Position numbers and translations under genes: made by a program
Assembly (NCBI RefSeq): GCF_021044625.1
Contig: NZ_CP087999.1
Location: 3,803,001 to 3,867,000 of the forward strand
Direction of reading: 5' to 3'
DNA from: Geomonas sp. RF6
Lineage (GTDB): Bacteria > Desulfobacterota > Desulfuromonadia > Geobacterales > Geobacteraceae
DNA: 64,000 bases
Shown: in pieces, positions 17,971 to 27,618 of the stretch
Layout: each line of letters starts with the position of its first letter
Position numbering within the stretch: the first letter of the stretch is position 1
Notes under the pieces: generated by a model
The model's input: the letters and a program-made list of their open reading frames with translations, nothing else
Databases searched by the model: none
What the model was told of the DNA's origin: nothing

Positions 17971-18400
17971 GGAAGGGGGGGCCTCTCACGGGAGGCTCCC
18001 GCCCCCAAGCGTCCCTTCGGTAACGACGAAGGGAGGGAGGACGGGGCCCATGTAGGCCGGAATAAGCGTCAGCGTTTCCGGCATCCCCGCCGGCCTCACC
18101 AGAGACGCCCCGCCCAACGTCCCCTCAGTACAGAGGAGAGGGGCAGGGAGGATGGGGTCCATGTAGGCCGGAATAAGCGCCAGCGTTTCCGGCATCCCCC
18201 GCCGGCCTCACCGGAGACGCCGGGCCCAACGGTCCCCTCAGGATAGAAGCGAGGTGCAGGGGGGAATTGAGGTCCACCGTAGGCCGGAATAAGCGCCAGC
18301 GTTTCCGGCATCCCCCGCCGACCTCACCGGAGACGCCCCGCCCAACGTCCTCTCCCTTTCAAGGGGAGGGCCAGGGTGGGGATGGGGTTTCACAGCAGCG
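17971..18400. repeat. Three tandem copies of a 110-120 bp REP-containing unit plus a GC palindrome
   Basis: The 500-bp gap between rpoS and apt holds no gene. Units at about 18,051, 18,162 and 18,279 each begin GTAGGCCGGAATAAGCG(C/T)CAGC, run through GTTTCCGGCATCCCC and end in CACCGGAGACGCC. GTAGGCCGGAATAAGCG...TTTCCGGC is itself an imperfect palindrome; a relative in reverse orientation lies at about 56,983-57,010. A GC palindrome like those at 9,476 and 11,170 closes the block (18,341-18,390). Confidence 0.82.
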
Positions 18401-18470
18401 TAACAACCCAGGCAACCTTCCGCCACGGGCATTGCAATAAAATAAGCAGACAAGGAGCGGCAACAGTCCA

Positions 18471-18986
18471 ATGGACCAACTGAAAGACATCATCCGGGAC
18501 GTCCCGGATTTCCCTAAGAAGGGGATCCTTTTCAAAGACATCACCACCCTGCTGGCCGACGCCAAGTCGTTCCAGCGCATGGTGGACCTTCTGGCCCACC
18601 GCTACATCGGCGAGAAGATCGACAAAGTCGTCGGGGTAGAGGCGCGCGGCTTCGTCATCGGCGCAGCGCTGGCATACAAACTCGGAGCCGGCATAGTACT
18701 GGTCAGGAAGCCGGGGAAGCTCCCCTCCGAGACCTTCAAAAAGACGTATGCGCTGGAGTACGGCACCGACACCCTGGAGATCCACACCGACGCCATCAAG
18801 CCGGGGGAGCGGGTGCTGATTGCCGACGACCTTCTGGCGACCGGCGGCACGATGGCCGCCGTCGTGGACATGGTGCAGACCATGGGGGGGGATCTTTTCG
18901 AGTGCTGCTTCATGGCAGAGCTGGAATTCCTGAACGGCCAGAAGAAACTGCCCGAAGGGAAGGTCTTCTCGCTGCTGAAATACTAA
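18471..18986 (+). CDS. apt: Adenine phosphoribosyltransferase
   Basis: 171 aa, family length. It converts adenine plus PRPP into AMP (purine salvage, cytoplasm). Motifs: the N-terminus [20 protein letters not shown] is diagnostic of Apt, [13 protein letters not shown] and [10 protein letters not shown] follow, and the PRPP-binding motif [14 protein letters not shown] lies near residues 104-117. It probably starts its own transcript after the repeat block; tRNA-Arg follows 54 bp downstream with its own promoter. Confidence 0.96.
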   Translation: MDQLKDIIRDVPDFPKKGILFKDITTLLADAKSFQRMVDLLAHRYIGEKIDKVVGVEARGFVIGAALAYKLGAGIVLVRKPGKLPSETFKKTYALEYGTDTLEIHTDAIKPGERVLIADDLLATGGTMAAVVDMVQTMGGDLFECCFMAELEFLNGQKKLPEGKVFSLLKY

Positions 18987-18995
18987 TGAAATCAC

Positions 18996-19024
18996 TTGCA
19001 AAGCAGGCGATGCTATAGTATATA
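18996..19024 (+). promoter_or_regulatory. Promoter of tRNA-Arg
   Basis: TTGCAA (18,996-19,001), 17-bp spacer, TATATA (19,019-19,024), about 16 bases before the tRNA. Confidence 0.7.
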
Positions 19025-19040
19025 GATCGTCTGACTTCAA

Positions 19041-19117
19041 GTCCCCGTAGCTCAGCAGGATAGAGCACTTCCCTCCTAAGGAAGGGGTCGGACGTTCGAA
19101 TCGTCTCGGGGACGCCA
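19041..19117 (+). tRNA. tRNA-Arg (anticodon CCT), integration site of the accessory elements
   Basis: 77 nt with encoded CCA. Acceptor GTCCCCG/CGGGGAC, anticodon stem CTTCC/GGAAG with loop CTCCTAA (anticodon CCT) and T arm GGACG-TTCGAAT-CGTCT all pair. The 3' 45 nt are repeated at 32,397-32,441, and the last 24 nt plus downstream terminator at 53,234. The gene remains intact after integration. Confidence 0.97.
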
Positions 19118-19118
19118 A
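19073..19118 (+). repeat. attL: tRNA 3'-end core repeat, copy 1
   Basis: 46 bp from the anticodon loop to one base beyond CCA, identical to 32,397-32,442. The last part is shared with 53,234-53,260. Confidence 0.92.
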
Positions 19119-19128
19119 AAGAATCAAA

Positions 19129-19159
19129 GGGTTACGGCTTAGGCTGTAACCCTTTTTTT
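19129..19159 (+). terminator. Rho-independent terminator of tRNA-Arg, element copy
   Basis: GGGTTACGGC-TTAG-GCTGTAACCC plus seven T. A second copy at 53,269-53,298 differs at two stem positions yet keeps all ten pairs. Confidence 0.9.
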
Positions 19160-19164
19160 ATGCT

Positions 19165-19182
19165 GGGTTGCGTATGGGTTGC
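19165..19182 (+). repeat. Putative integrase arm sites, left end of element A
   Basis: GGGTTGC at 19,165-19,171 and 19,176-19,182, starts 11 bp apart. The same heptamer with the same spacing occurs at the right end of the element. Confidence 0.7.
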
Positions 19183-19376
19183 AAGGTAGCTGTTTGCGGT
19201 TTTGTGAAGTGCATAGTAATGACTCCGCTGAAATCTGTTAATACGCGGGGAAGCCCTAGAGAAAACATTCGGAGTTGCTTTTCGCGATAACAAAAATTAT
19301 CCGGGCGGTTTGATCTGTGGTAATCTGGCGCCCTCATTTGTGACCGTAACTTGCTCATTGGAGACAAAGGACCTTC

Positions 19377-22300
19377 ATGACTTCAGCATTTGACAAATTT
19401 AGAGACTTCCTCCGGGAGATGTTCCAGTACGACACCAACGACCTGGACTTCGGTATCTTCAAGATTCTGAAGCTGAAGCGGACCTATATCGAACAGTTCA
19501 TCAGCGGCGACGGTCCGGACGACCTGAAGGCAACCGTTGCCCGTGAACTGGCGCGGGTGGAAAACACCGACGTGGAAGCCGCTTTCATGTGGCTGGAGCC
19601 CTACTGCGAGGACTTGGGCAAGCGGACCCGCGAGGCGTGGCAGGCCCTGAAGCAGGACCCGCTCAATGCCGACCTGAAAACCCGGCTGGAGGCGGCCATA
19701 GACGCCCTGGACGAGAATGCAGACAAGGCGGAAGCGGCCAGGGAAAAGGTAGCGCTCTGGGTTGCCGGACAACAGACTTCGTCGGCCAACATTGAAGAGC
19801 GGCTCTACAACTACCTGCTGAACTTCTTCGAGCTCTACTACCAAAACGGCGATTTCGGTTACAACAGCCGTGCCGCCAACGCCTTCAAGGTGCCGTACGA
19901 GGCGGACTACGACGGCACCGACACCTTTTTCCACTGGAAGCACAAGGACAGCTACTACATCAAGACCGGGGCGAGCTTCCCCAGTGTGAAATGCGAGTTG
20001 GCCGGGAAGCGGCTAGAGTTCCGCCTGGAATCCGGCGGCGAGAGCGAAGCCGAGGCCACGGCACAGAACAACAACAAAGACAAGGAGATCAAGCTCTACC
20101 GGCTGGCGCGGATTGAGGAGCAGGACGGCGTTTGGCAGGTGGTGTTCCATCTGGCGAAGACGGGGACGCCGAAAACGGAGCTCTACTCGAAAGTGTGGGC
20201 GGCCCTGTTCGACGCCGAAGCAGACCTCACCCCGTACCTCTTCAGGAAAGAGGGAGCGGGCGACGGTGGCAAACCGGTCTTCAACGAATTGGCCTCCGAC
20301 TTCGACAAAACCGAAGGCGGACAGGTGAAGGGGGTCAACCAACTCCGGCTGAAGGAAGAGAGCTACTACAAGGAGCTGGCCAAACGGCCCGAGTTCGCCG
20401 GACTGGGGAAGAATGAGTCCGACCGGGTCGAGGCGCTGCGAACCAATCCGACCGCCGCCGCCCTCTACCGGCTGGACACAACGCTGAACCAGTTCTACGT
20501 GGGGAACGACGCCGACTACTTCATCCACAAGGATCTGCGCGGCTTCCTGACACGGGAGAAGGACCGCTTCATCAAGAACGTCATCTTTTCCGATTTAGAT
20601 ACGCTCCTCAACCGGAATATCGACAACACCACTCTCATCATCGGCCGGGGGGTCAACGCCGTGGCCAGCCGGATCATCGAATTCCTCGACACACTGGAGA
20701 CCTTCCAGCGGAATATCTTCACCCTAAAGAAGAAGGTGATCGACACCCACTGGCTCATCTCCGTTGGGAAAATTCCGGAGCGGTTTCATGGCGCTATTTC
20801 CGCCAATGCAGAGCAGGTGCGTCAGTTCAGAGAGATGTACGGGGTCGCCATCGAGAGCCTGGAGCAGTTGAAGGAGCATCCGACCTTGGTGGTGGATACG
20901 TCGCTATTCGCAACCGAGTGGGCGCTAGAGCTCTTGTCCGACCCGGCGTTCGACAACCTGGACGAGCAGACCGACGGGGTGCTGATTCACTCGGAGAACT
21001 GGCAGGCTTTGAATCTATTGCAGGATAAGTACCGGGGGCAGGTGAAATGCATCTACATCGACCCGCCGTACAACACGGGGGGTGACGGTTTCCTCTACAA
21101 GGACTCGTTTCGCCATTCAAGTTGGGCTGCCATGATGGCGGACCGGTTGCAGCTCGCCAGTGCCCTGCTGAACCGGGATGGGGTGTTGTTCGCCAGCAGC
21201 GACGACAAGGAGCGGACACAGCTTGAGACCATTCTCAGGGAAACCTTCGGTTCGGGAAACCGGGTCGAGGAGCTGATCTGGGCGCAGAACTCCACGAAAA
21301 ACCAGTCGCCGACCTACTCCAACAACCATGAGTATGTCCAGGTGTTCGCCACCGACCTGGACCGGGTCAAGGCCGACCCGACCATGTTCCGGGAGCCGAA
21401 ACCTGGCTATGCCGAAATGATGGAACTGGTGGAACGGCTCAATCCCGAGTACCCCCCAATTAAGGTGATAGAGAAGGCAATCGCCGAGCTGTTCGAGCAG
21501 CATCGGCGGGAGTTCCGGGCTGAGCTGGAGGAGCAGGGGGTTGAGTTTGACAAGAATCTTGATCTTTGGAAGGGGCTCTACAACTATAAGCATGCCGAGT
21601 ATAGGGATGAGAAGGGCCAACTCGTGTCCGAAAAAGAAGCGAGAAGTCGTAAATCAAGGATCTGGATTTGGAGAGAAAGCGATACGTCGATGCCTTTGGT
21701 GTCTGCAGGTTCGAAAAAACCGAGCGTGAGGGACCCAAACGATCCCAATTATCGATTTTATACTCCGCCACACGAAATAACCGGAAAGCCCTGTCCGGCA
21801 CCTAAGAGAGGTTGGGTTTGGCCGAGAAAACCATTGGCAGGTTTCAGCCAGTCTTTTGAGGAGTTGGATGCTGATAAGCGAATTGCTTACGGGGCGAATG
21901 AAGACAAAATCCCACAGGTAAAGCGTTTTATTCATGAAGTGGACACGAATGTCGGCAGATCGGTAGTTATTGATTACACTGATGGCGAAAAGGAACTTAC
22001 CTCACTTACCGGAAAAACACACAGCTTTGCAAATCCAAAACCGACAACCCTGATCGAACGGTTCGTTCAGCAGACCACCTCTACCGGTGAATGGGTGCTG
22101 GACTTTTTCGCCGGTTCCGGCACTACCGGACATGCCGTCCTGCATAGTGACGAGCAGCGCCGGTTCATGCTGACGGAGATGGGCGACTACTTCGACAAAA
22201 TCCTCAAGCCCCGTATCATGCGGGTGCTCTACTCGACCCACTGGAAGGACGGCGCTCCGGTCATGCCGGGACGACAGCCTCATATTATCAAAGTTCAGCA

Positions 22301-22796
22301 CCTCGAGCAGTACGAAGACCTGCTGGCCAACCTGGAGACCGCCTGGGACGGCGAGACGCTCCCTAAGGGTCTGCCGGTGCAGTACCTTTTCCGGCCTGAG
22401 CACAACAGGCTGGTGGCGAGCCTCGATCTCTCCCGCCCCTTCAGCCAGACCATCAAGGCCGGCAAGGCGCGGGAAGAGAAGACCATCGACCTGATGGAGA
22501 GCTGGCTCTACCTACAGGGGTACTGGGTCAAGTCACGGCGGGTCTACACCGAGAGCGACAAAACCTACCTCGCTGTGGAAACCACCATCGGCGTGCTGGT
22601 GGTCTTCCGCGACATCGATACCGGCGAGGATGACAGCGCGGCACTGAACGCCATCATCGACCGCTACAAGGGAGAGAGCGGCGAATTTACTGTGACCCGG
22701 CTGGAGGTGAACTGCGACGCCGACATCCGACGGGTGAAGCTGCCCGTATCGCTGGTGCAGGCGACCGATTTCGACCGGGGGGCTTCATGGAGCTGA
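19377..22796 (+). CDS. mod: Type III-like DNA methyltransferase (Mod) with long N-terminal extension
   Basis: 1139 aa. The SAM-dependent amino-methyltransferase core is at residues about 520-950: catalytic IYIDPPYNTGG with DPPY at 562-565, and the SAM-binding motif VLDFFAGSGTTGHAV at about 907-921. DPPY before FxGxG is the beta order found in type III Mod proteins. Usual Mod proteins have about 600-700 residues; this one has about 540 extra N-terminal residues of mainly helical sequence. The stop overlaps the res start by 10 bases, so subunits are probably coupled. GGAGA precedes the ATG. It should methylate adenine in an asymmetric site; the site itself is not readable from sequence. Confidence 0.9.
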   Translation: MTSAFDKFRDFLREMFQYDTNDLDFGIFKILKLKRTYIEQFISGDGPDDLKATVARELARVENTDVEAAFMWLEPYCEDLGKRTREAWQALKQDPLNADLKTRLEAAIDALDENADKAEAAREKVALWVAGQQTSSANIEERLYNYLLNFFELYYQNGDFGYNSRAANAFKVPYEADYDGTDTFFHWKHKDSYYIKTGASFPSVKCELAGKRLEFRLESGGESEAEATAQNNNKDKEIKLYRLARIEEQDGVWQVVFHLAKTGTPKTELYSKVWAALFDAEADLTPYLFRKEGAGDGGKPVFNELASDFDKTEGGQVKGVNQLRLKEESYYKELAKRPEFAGLGKNESDRVEALRTNPTAAALYRLDTTLNQFYVGNDADYFIHKDLRGFLTREKDRFIKNVIFSDLDTLLNRNIDNTTLIIGRGVNAVASRIIEFLDTLETFQRNIFTLKKKVIDTHWLISVGKIPERFHGAISANAEQVRQFREMYGVAIESLEQLKEHPTLVVDTSLFATEWALELLSDPAFDNLDEQTDGVLIHSENWQALNLLQDKYRGQVKCIYIDPPYNTGGDGFLYKDSFRHSSWAAMMADRLQLASALLNRDGVLFASSDDKERTQLETILRETFGSGNRVEELIWAQNSTKNQSPTYSNNHEYVQVFATDLDRVKADPTMFREPKPGYAEMMELVERLNPEYPPIKVIEKAIAELFEQHRREFRAELEEQGVEFDKNLDLWKGLYNYKHAEYRDEKGQLVSEKEARSRKSRIWIWRESDTSMPLVSAGSKKPSVRDPNDPNYRFYTPPHEITGKPCPAPKRGWVWPRKPLAGFSQSFEELDADKRIAYGANEDKIPQVKRFIHEVDTNVGRSVVIDYTDGEKELTSLTGKTHSFANPKPTTLIERFVQQTTSTGEWVLDFFAGSGTTGHAVLHSDEQRRFMLTEMGDYFDKILKPRIMRVLYSTHWKDGAPVMPGRQPHIIKVQHLEQYEDLLANLETAWDGETLPKGLPVQYLFRPEHNRLVASLDLSRPFSQTIKAGKAREEKTIDLMESWLYLQGYWVKSRRVYTESDKTYLAVETTIGVLVVFRDIDTGEDDSAALNAIIDRYKGESGEFTVTRLEVNCDADIRRVKLPVSLVQATDFDRGASWS

Positions 22797-25700
22797 AGCT
22801 CTACAACCGGCTGAAGCGCGAGCTGTTGGGCGACTTGGCAACTGCCGCCGAGCAGAACGTCACCGTTTACCAGGGGGTGGTGGAGCGCTACGCCCCGCAG
22901 ACTGAGTCGGGGATTCCTCGCCCCTATTCCCAGAGCATCCAAGGGTGGCTATCTTTCTACAACCGGCTCATCGCCCGGCCGGTGCAGCTCCGTTACTACC
23001 AGATCCTCGCCCTTTATTTTACCGAGGCGGTGCTGCGCAAGATCCGCAACCGGGAAAAGGGATATCAGGGCCGGACCATGCTGGCCTACTGGATGGCCAC
23101 CGGCAGCGGCAAGACCCTGCTGATGCACCTCAACATCCTCCAGTTCATCGACCATATCGGCGGCTGGCGGGCCTTCGACGAGCTGCAGATTATCCTGACC
23201 ACGCCGGGGGTCAACCTGATCGAGCAGCATCGCCGCGAGGTGGTTCCGCTCATCGAAAAGCTCAACCAGCAGTGTGCTGGCCGCATCAGGCTCACCATCG
23301 ACTCGACTCAGTCGCTTCTGAACCGGGAAAAGCATTTCTTCGACCTGCCGGACCACAAGCGGGTCTTCCGACTGGTGCTGGTGGATGAAGGGCACATTGG
23401 CCTCTCCAGCAGCGGTACGGATCTGGGGAAGTTCAAGGAGCTGCGCCACAATCTGGCCGACTACCCCAACGCCTTCCTGTTCGAGTATTCCGCCACCTAC
23501 CACGGCATTGCCGACCGGCATATCGAGGAGTATGGCGAGCAGATCGTCTACGACTACAACTACTATCGCTTTTTCAAGGACGGTTACGGCAAGGATTTCT
23601 CCGTGGCCCGCATCGCCGACGACGCCTTCGATGCTGGCCGCGAATGCTGGGAAAATTTCACCACCGCCTTCCGCACCCTGGCGGATAAGCTGGCCATCCA
23701 CCAGGAGCTGCGGGTGAGCCTCGCCACCGGCACCGAGGGGCTCCCCTTCACCGGCTTCTTTCCGGACAAGCCGCTCCTGGCCTTCATGGGGCGCACGGTG
23801 GAGGACTCGAAGGACGAGGGGAAAAGCGACGAGGTCTCCGACATCCGCAAGCTCCTCGGCTTTCTGGCCCGGCTCACCTTCGAGGAGAAGGAGCAGTTGC
23901 TGGAGGTATTTAACGGCCAGATCGCCGGCCCCCTGACCCTTACCCGCTGCCCGGCGGTGACGGACGAAATCCTCCTCTCCTGGGGGGATGGCGAATACTG
24001 GGGGATCATTAACGTCGGTAACGGCGACAAGTTTTTCAACGACTCCAAGGACCACCCCGACCTGAAGGGCCCAGACGGTGGCATGCTGGCGCAGCTGCGC
24101 AAGAGCCCGATCATCGAAAGCCGTTTCCACTTCTCCCAGCTGGACACCGCGGCGAGCCCCATCACCGTGCTCATCGGCAGCCGGAAGTTTGCCGAGGGGT
24201 GGAACTGTTTCCGGCTCTCGGTCATCGGCTTGGTGAATCTCGGGTCCACCAAGGGGAACAAGATCATCCAGATCTTCGGCCGCGGGGTACGGCTGAAAGG
24301 GTTGAAGAACGACGGCAAGCGCCATGAGCCGGCGCACCATGACGACTACGAAGGGCTGAAGCTCCCCGATACGCCGGTGAGCCGCCTGCGGCGGCTGGAG
24401 ACACTGAACATCTTCAGCCTGAAAAAGAGCTACCTTGATACCTTTCTAAAGGCGCTGGAGGCCGATCTTCCTACGTGGACCGTGGAGCGTTCCGTACCGG
24501 TGGCCCCGGCCGCGGTCTGGGTGGGGGGGCGGACGAAGTGGAAAACAGTCCAGTTCGACGACTACCGCGACAAGCTGAAGGTTTTCAAGGTGGGGAAACA
24601 CCGAGACGAGCCGACCCTGATTGCAGTGCGGGCCGAATCTGGCCGCTGGTGCTGGCGCTATCTGGGCGATGGCAGCGAACTGTGCGAGGAGATGCCCAGT
24701 TTCTCCATCTGCCTCGACTATCGAGCTGACACCACGGCGGGAGGGGCCAATATCGCCGCCGAACTGCTGGAGCGGGTGCGGCAGCAGGCAGCTTTCCTTC
24801 CCATGGTGGAGTTGCACCGGCTGCTAGAGCGCTGGCAGGAGTCGCGGCGCATCCGGCTGTATCACGGGAATGACGAAAAGCTCCTTCCGGTTACCATCGA
24901 CTGGCTGCTCGAACTGGTCGGCGCGGTCTACTACCAGGCTCATCTGGACGAGCGGAGCTGGCCGGCCGTGGAACGGCTTCTGTTCCAGACCGTTCAGGAT
25001 ACGCTGGATAAGATCCATCATAAGCTGATCTACGACATCAACACCAGGCGCTACCGCTACGACGAGCTGATGACCCAGGCCGCTCCGGGGGGGGACGGGG
25101 ATTTCATAGATCGGTATCAGGTTACGCTGGAATTCCCCGACCAGGCGCGGAAGGCAGCATTCGAGACCACATATCCGACGGATGTCCCGGAGCAGCTTAA
25201 ACTCTCCTTCAACGATCCCCGCACGGTCTATGCGCCTCTCCTGAACCAGGACCGGGAAGCGCTGGAGAAAGAGTTGGGGCTGAAACCAAACTCCCTGAAA
25301 CTGACAATTTCGCCCGATTCACTCAACGCCGGAGAACGGAAGTTTGTCCAGGATCTCCACGACTATCTACACGATCCTGTCATGAAGGGGCGGTATGACA
25401 AGCACGAATTCTACCTGCTCCGCAACGTGCAGAGCCTCCGCTCTGTTGGCGTCTACCTGGAGAGTGAGACGCGGGCGTTCTTCCCCGATTTCGTCCTCTG
25501 GGTAATGCACAAGGACCGGACCCACATCTTCTTGATCGATCCTAAGGGGCAGACGGGCATCACCGATTGGTCGAAACTGGAGGAGAACGAGAAGGTACGC
25601 ATCTCTACGGGAAACCACCTGCCGGAGCTGGCGCGGAGGCTCTCTCAACAGTACGGCAAGCAGTTCAAGGTCGATTCGTTCATCCTGCTGAGGGATTCGT

Positions 25701-25882
25701 CGCCGATGGGTAAACTGAAAGCACTCACTCCGACTGCTGATGAACTGAAAATGGTCGAACAGATGAAGGCAAAGCATGTACTTCGACTGGACTGGCACGC
25801 TCGGAATGAGGCGGGTGACAACCAATCAGCGTATTGGGATGGAAAGACGTACCTTGATTTTATGTTTGAGCAGTTGATTTGA
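22787..25882 (+). CDS. res: Type III-like restriction subunit (Res): SF2 helicase plus nuclease
   Basis: 1031 aa. SF2 helicase motifs: Walker A MATGSGKT (103-110), Walker B VDEGH (199-203), SATYHG (motif III) and IIQIFGRGVRLKG (motif VI). The C-terminus carries a PD-(D/E)XK-type nuclease: Pro903-Asp904 in FFPDFVLW and Asp918-Pro-Lys920 in FLIDPKGQ. It would use ATP to move along DNA or communicate between unmethylated sites and cut beside them. It forms an overlapping pair with mod and sits as cargo next to attL, as defence genes often do on satellite-like elements. Length is near the family norm. Confidence 0.9.
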   Translation: MELKLYNRLKRELLGDLATAAEQNVTVYQGVVERYAPQTESGIPRPYSQSIQGWLSFYNRLIARPVQLRYYQILALYFTEAVLRKIRNREKGYQGRTMLAYWMATGSGKTLLMHLNILQFIDHIGGWRAFDELQIILTTPGVNLIEQHRREVVPLIEKLNQQCAGRIRLTIDSTQSLLNREKHFFDLPDHKRVFRLVLVDEGHIGLSSSGTDLGKFKELRHNLADYPNAFLFEYSATYHGIADRHIEEYGEQIVYDYNYYRFFKDGYGKDFSVARIADDAFDAGRECWENFTTAFRTLADKLAIHQELRVSLATGTEGLPFTGFFPDKPLLAFMGRTVEDSKDEGKSDEVSDIRKLLGFLARLTFEEKEQLLEVFNGQIAGPLTLTRCPAVTDEILLSWGDGEYWGIINVGNGDKFFNDSKDHPDLKGPDGGMLAQLRKSPIIESRFHFSQLDTAASPITVLIGSRKFAEGWNCFRLSVIGLVNLGSTKGNKIIQIFGRGVRLKGLKNDGKRHEPAHHDDYEGLKLPDTPVSRLRRLETLNIFSLKKSYLDTFLKALEADLPTWTVERSVPVAPAAVWVGGRTKWKTVQFDDYRDKLKVFKVGKHRDEPTLIAVRAESGRWCWRYLGDGSELCEEMPSFSICLDYRADTTAGGANIAAELLERVRQQAAFLPMVELHRLLERWQESRRIRLYHGNDEKLLPVTIDWLLELVGAVYYQAHLDERSWPAVERLLFQTVQDTLDKIHHKLIYDINTRRYRYDELMTQAAPGGDGDFIDRYQVTLEFPDQARKAAFETTYPTDVPEQLKLSFNDPRTVYAPLLNQDREALEKELGLKPNSLKLTISPDSLNAGERKFVQDLHDYLHDPVMKGRYDKHEFYLLRNVQSLRSVGVYLESETRAFFPDFVLWVMHKDRTHIFLIDPKGQTGITDWSKLEENEKVRISTGNHLPELARRLSQQYGKQFKVDSFILLRDSSPMGKLKALTPTADELKMVEQMKAKHVLRLDWHARNEAGDNQSAYWDGKTYLDFMFEQLI

Positions 25883-26024
25883 TCGCGACTGCGAGGGGTA
25901 ACGACGCTAACCAGAGCTCGCCCGATGGGGAAAGCTGCTTTTTCCGTCACCGCATCCCGCGCAAAGGCGCGTGAAGAAATGCAGCCCGTCTTGGACAATT
26001 GCAAAGCGTTGTCTTTTGCGGAAT
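25883..26024. other. Short gap after res
   Basis: Nothing recognised. It lies between the convergent res gene and the leftward genes of element A. Confidence 0.4.
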
Positions 26025-26270
26025 TTATGTGACCGCATCGCGGGGACTTTTGGAGACATACTCTTGGGGCTCCCCCTCTATGCCGAGCAGCGTCATGTCG
26101 GGGGAGCGGGTTTGCTTGGAGATTGACCGCGGCGCAATGCAGATCAAGTGCGGTCCATAGGTGCCTATGAAGTGCCCGAAAGCACCGGGGGTAACCTCTA
26201 GCCACTCCGCAGCGGCTTCCCTTCCCGGTCCGCTAATCTGAATCGATCCGAGCTCATCCCACGGCCCCAA
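26025..26270 (-). CDS. Possible small protein, unrecognised
   Basis: An 81-aa frame from a TTG start. The sequence (WDELGSIQISGPGREAAAEW...) has a protein-like composition and GC3, but there is no clear ribosome binding site and no family is recognised. It could be a remnant of a larger element gene. It lies in the same direction as the other small leftward genes. Confidence 0.3.
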   Translation of the reverse strand: MGPWDELGSIQISGPGREAAAEWLEVTPGAFGHFIGTYGPHLICIAPRSISKQTRSPDMTLLGIEGEPQEYVSKSPRDAVT

Positions 26271-26351
26271 TGCCTCAATGGGGCCTCACCTTTTAAAGTC
26301 TGCATCGTGATTTTCATTCCATACGTTCTGACACGACTACTTTTTTCACGA

Positions 26352-26714
26352 TCAATGAGGAGGTGTCATTGCACGGCGTATAGCTTCCTTCTCTGCCTCG
26401 GTGGGGTGGTACACCTTGCCGCTTGCCGTGCAGATCCCGTCGAACTCCCTCCCGAATTTCTTGCTATACCTCTGCAGCAGCTGCCCATAGTGAAGACGCT
26501 TCCGTTTGTAGTCCATGAGGTACTGCGCCTGGTACGAGTTCATATCTACCATGCCGCTGGTCTGCGTGTAAAAGAGGTTCTTCGCGTCAGCGTATTCTGC
26601 CTTTGCCACGCAGATATCCTCTTCTGCGGCTTGTTGCTCGTCTGTTTTAGAGGTATTTCCTCCCCACGCCATCACCGGCACCAGGATGATCAGTCCTATC
26701 ACCAATCTCCGCAT
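26352..26714 (-). CDS. Small exported protein, unknown function
   Basis: 120 aa. AAGGAGGG lies 6 bases before the ATG, which supports the gene strongly. Residues 1-18 (MRRLVIGLIILVPVMAWG) form a signal peptide with a likely cleavage site just after. The mature part is charged and helical (QAQYLMDYKRKRLHYGQLLQ) with two cysteines (Cys35 and about Cys95). No family recognised. Position in element A, downstream of replication genes, suggests cargo or host-interaction function, but nothing in the sequence defines it. Confidence 0.65.
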   Translation of the reverse strand: MRRLVIGLIILVPVMAWGGNTSKTDEQQAAEEDICVAKAEYADAKNLFYTQTSGMVDMNSYQAQYLMDYKRKRLHYGQLLQRYSKKFGREFDGICTASGKVYHPTEAEKEAIRRAMTPPH

Positions 26715-26879
26715 AGTTATCCCTCCTTGGATAATCGAGAATTACAGGTTTTGCACGCTTTGCGTGCAGGCTTATGACCTTGAGGGTTTTTCCCCCGTCC
26801 CCTTTGATGCAACGGCGCTACGCTAGCCTCACAGCGTTGTCGCTGAGATCGGCAAGAACGCCTGTAGTCCTACCGGATG

Positions 26880-27032
26880 TTATCGCGGCAACTGGGTGAT
26901 GGACTTATCCTTCTCCCTCTCTTTGTCTGACTTGTCCATATCGTCAGCAAACCGAAGCGCTCGCTTCAACAGTTCTATCTTACGCCGGTACTTCTCCTCT
27001 TCTGGCGTAGACGTACACTCCCGTTTCACCAC
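26880..27032 (-). CDS. Small charged protein, unknown
   Basis: 50 aa from GTG 27,032, with GGAGGGAGA directly upstream on the minus strand. Longer versions of this frame would run through that binding site. The protein is almost entirely charged helix (EEEKYRRKIELLKRALRFAD). It overlaps the preceding gene by 7 bases, suggesting translational coupling. Function unknown. Confidence 0.5.
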   Translation of the reverse strand: MVKRECTSTPEEEKYRRKIELLKRALRFADDMDKSDKEREKDKSITQLPR

Positions 27033-27250
27033 GATTCTCCCTCCTGGTACTCCTCGTCGATAAAACCAGGAATCCTGCTGCCCTCCCTGGTGTGGGTCCC
27101 GTTCCAGAATCCTGGCGGCGGAACAGCACCCCCTGCGAGGTCCCAATCGGTTTCCAGGGTGTCTTCTCCCAGTAGGTCCTCGGTGCCGTCGATCATTCCG
27201 TCTCGGATTGTGTTACCTTTCCGGCGCTCGTAAAGTGCCTGCGGTGACAT
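27026..27250 (-). CDS. Small acidic protein, unknown
   Basis: 74 aa. GGAGG lies 8 bases before the ATG (minus strand). The sequence is acidic and proline/glycine-containing (GEDTLETDWDLAGGAVPPPG), without membrane segments or known motif. It is first of a coupled pair with 26,880-27,032. Unrecognised; typical of small element genes. Confidence 0.5.
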   Translation of the reverse strand: MSPQALYERRKGNTIRDGMIDGTEDLLGEDTLETDWDLAGGAVPPPGFWNGTHTREGSRIPGFIDEEYQEGESW

Positions 27251-27618
27251 GCGTCGTTACCTCCTCACGTGGGTTGCCTTAAAGGTAGTAAAGCCGCAGC
27301 CGCAAAATGATGGCGTGATATCGGTTCCTTCAGAGGGTTCATGCTGAGCTGTGGTCAGCATCGAGAAGGGGCTCGCACTTCTCTTCCAGGATCCTCCCTA
27401 GTAGAAACTCATCACCCTCTGTGCTCGCTCGCAGAGGGTGAGGTGGTTGCCCCGGTTGACCTTTTGACTCTGCAAATGCTTTTTTTATGGAGTCGGAAAA
27501 TTCCCTAGGCAGTTCGTTTAATTCGGTTTACTCCGCTACAAAAATGCGTGAGAAATGCCAAAAACGCTACAATTTTCATGTCCTGGGCTATCTTTTGAGT
27601 TCAGCTCCATCTGATCGC
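27251..27618. other. Gap in element A, possible operon boundary
   Basis: No gene supported on either strand; the short frames here lack ribosome binding sites. It separates the DnaB-like helicase stop from the small leftward genes and is the likely site of a terminator and a new promoter, but none is clear. Confidence 0.35.

Noticed and set aside
18051-18400. CRISPR array or tandem gene fragments between rpoS and apt
   Set aside because: Three long units with internal REP palindromes; spacing and content do not fit CRISPR, and no frame is conserved between units.
22949-24340. 463-codon minus-strand frame inside res
   Set aside because: Antisense shadow of the helicase region; no domain recognisable.
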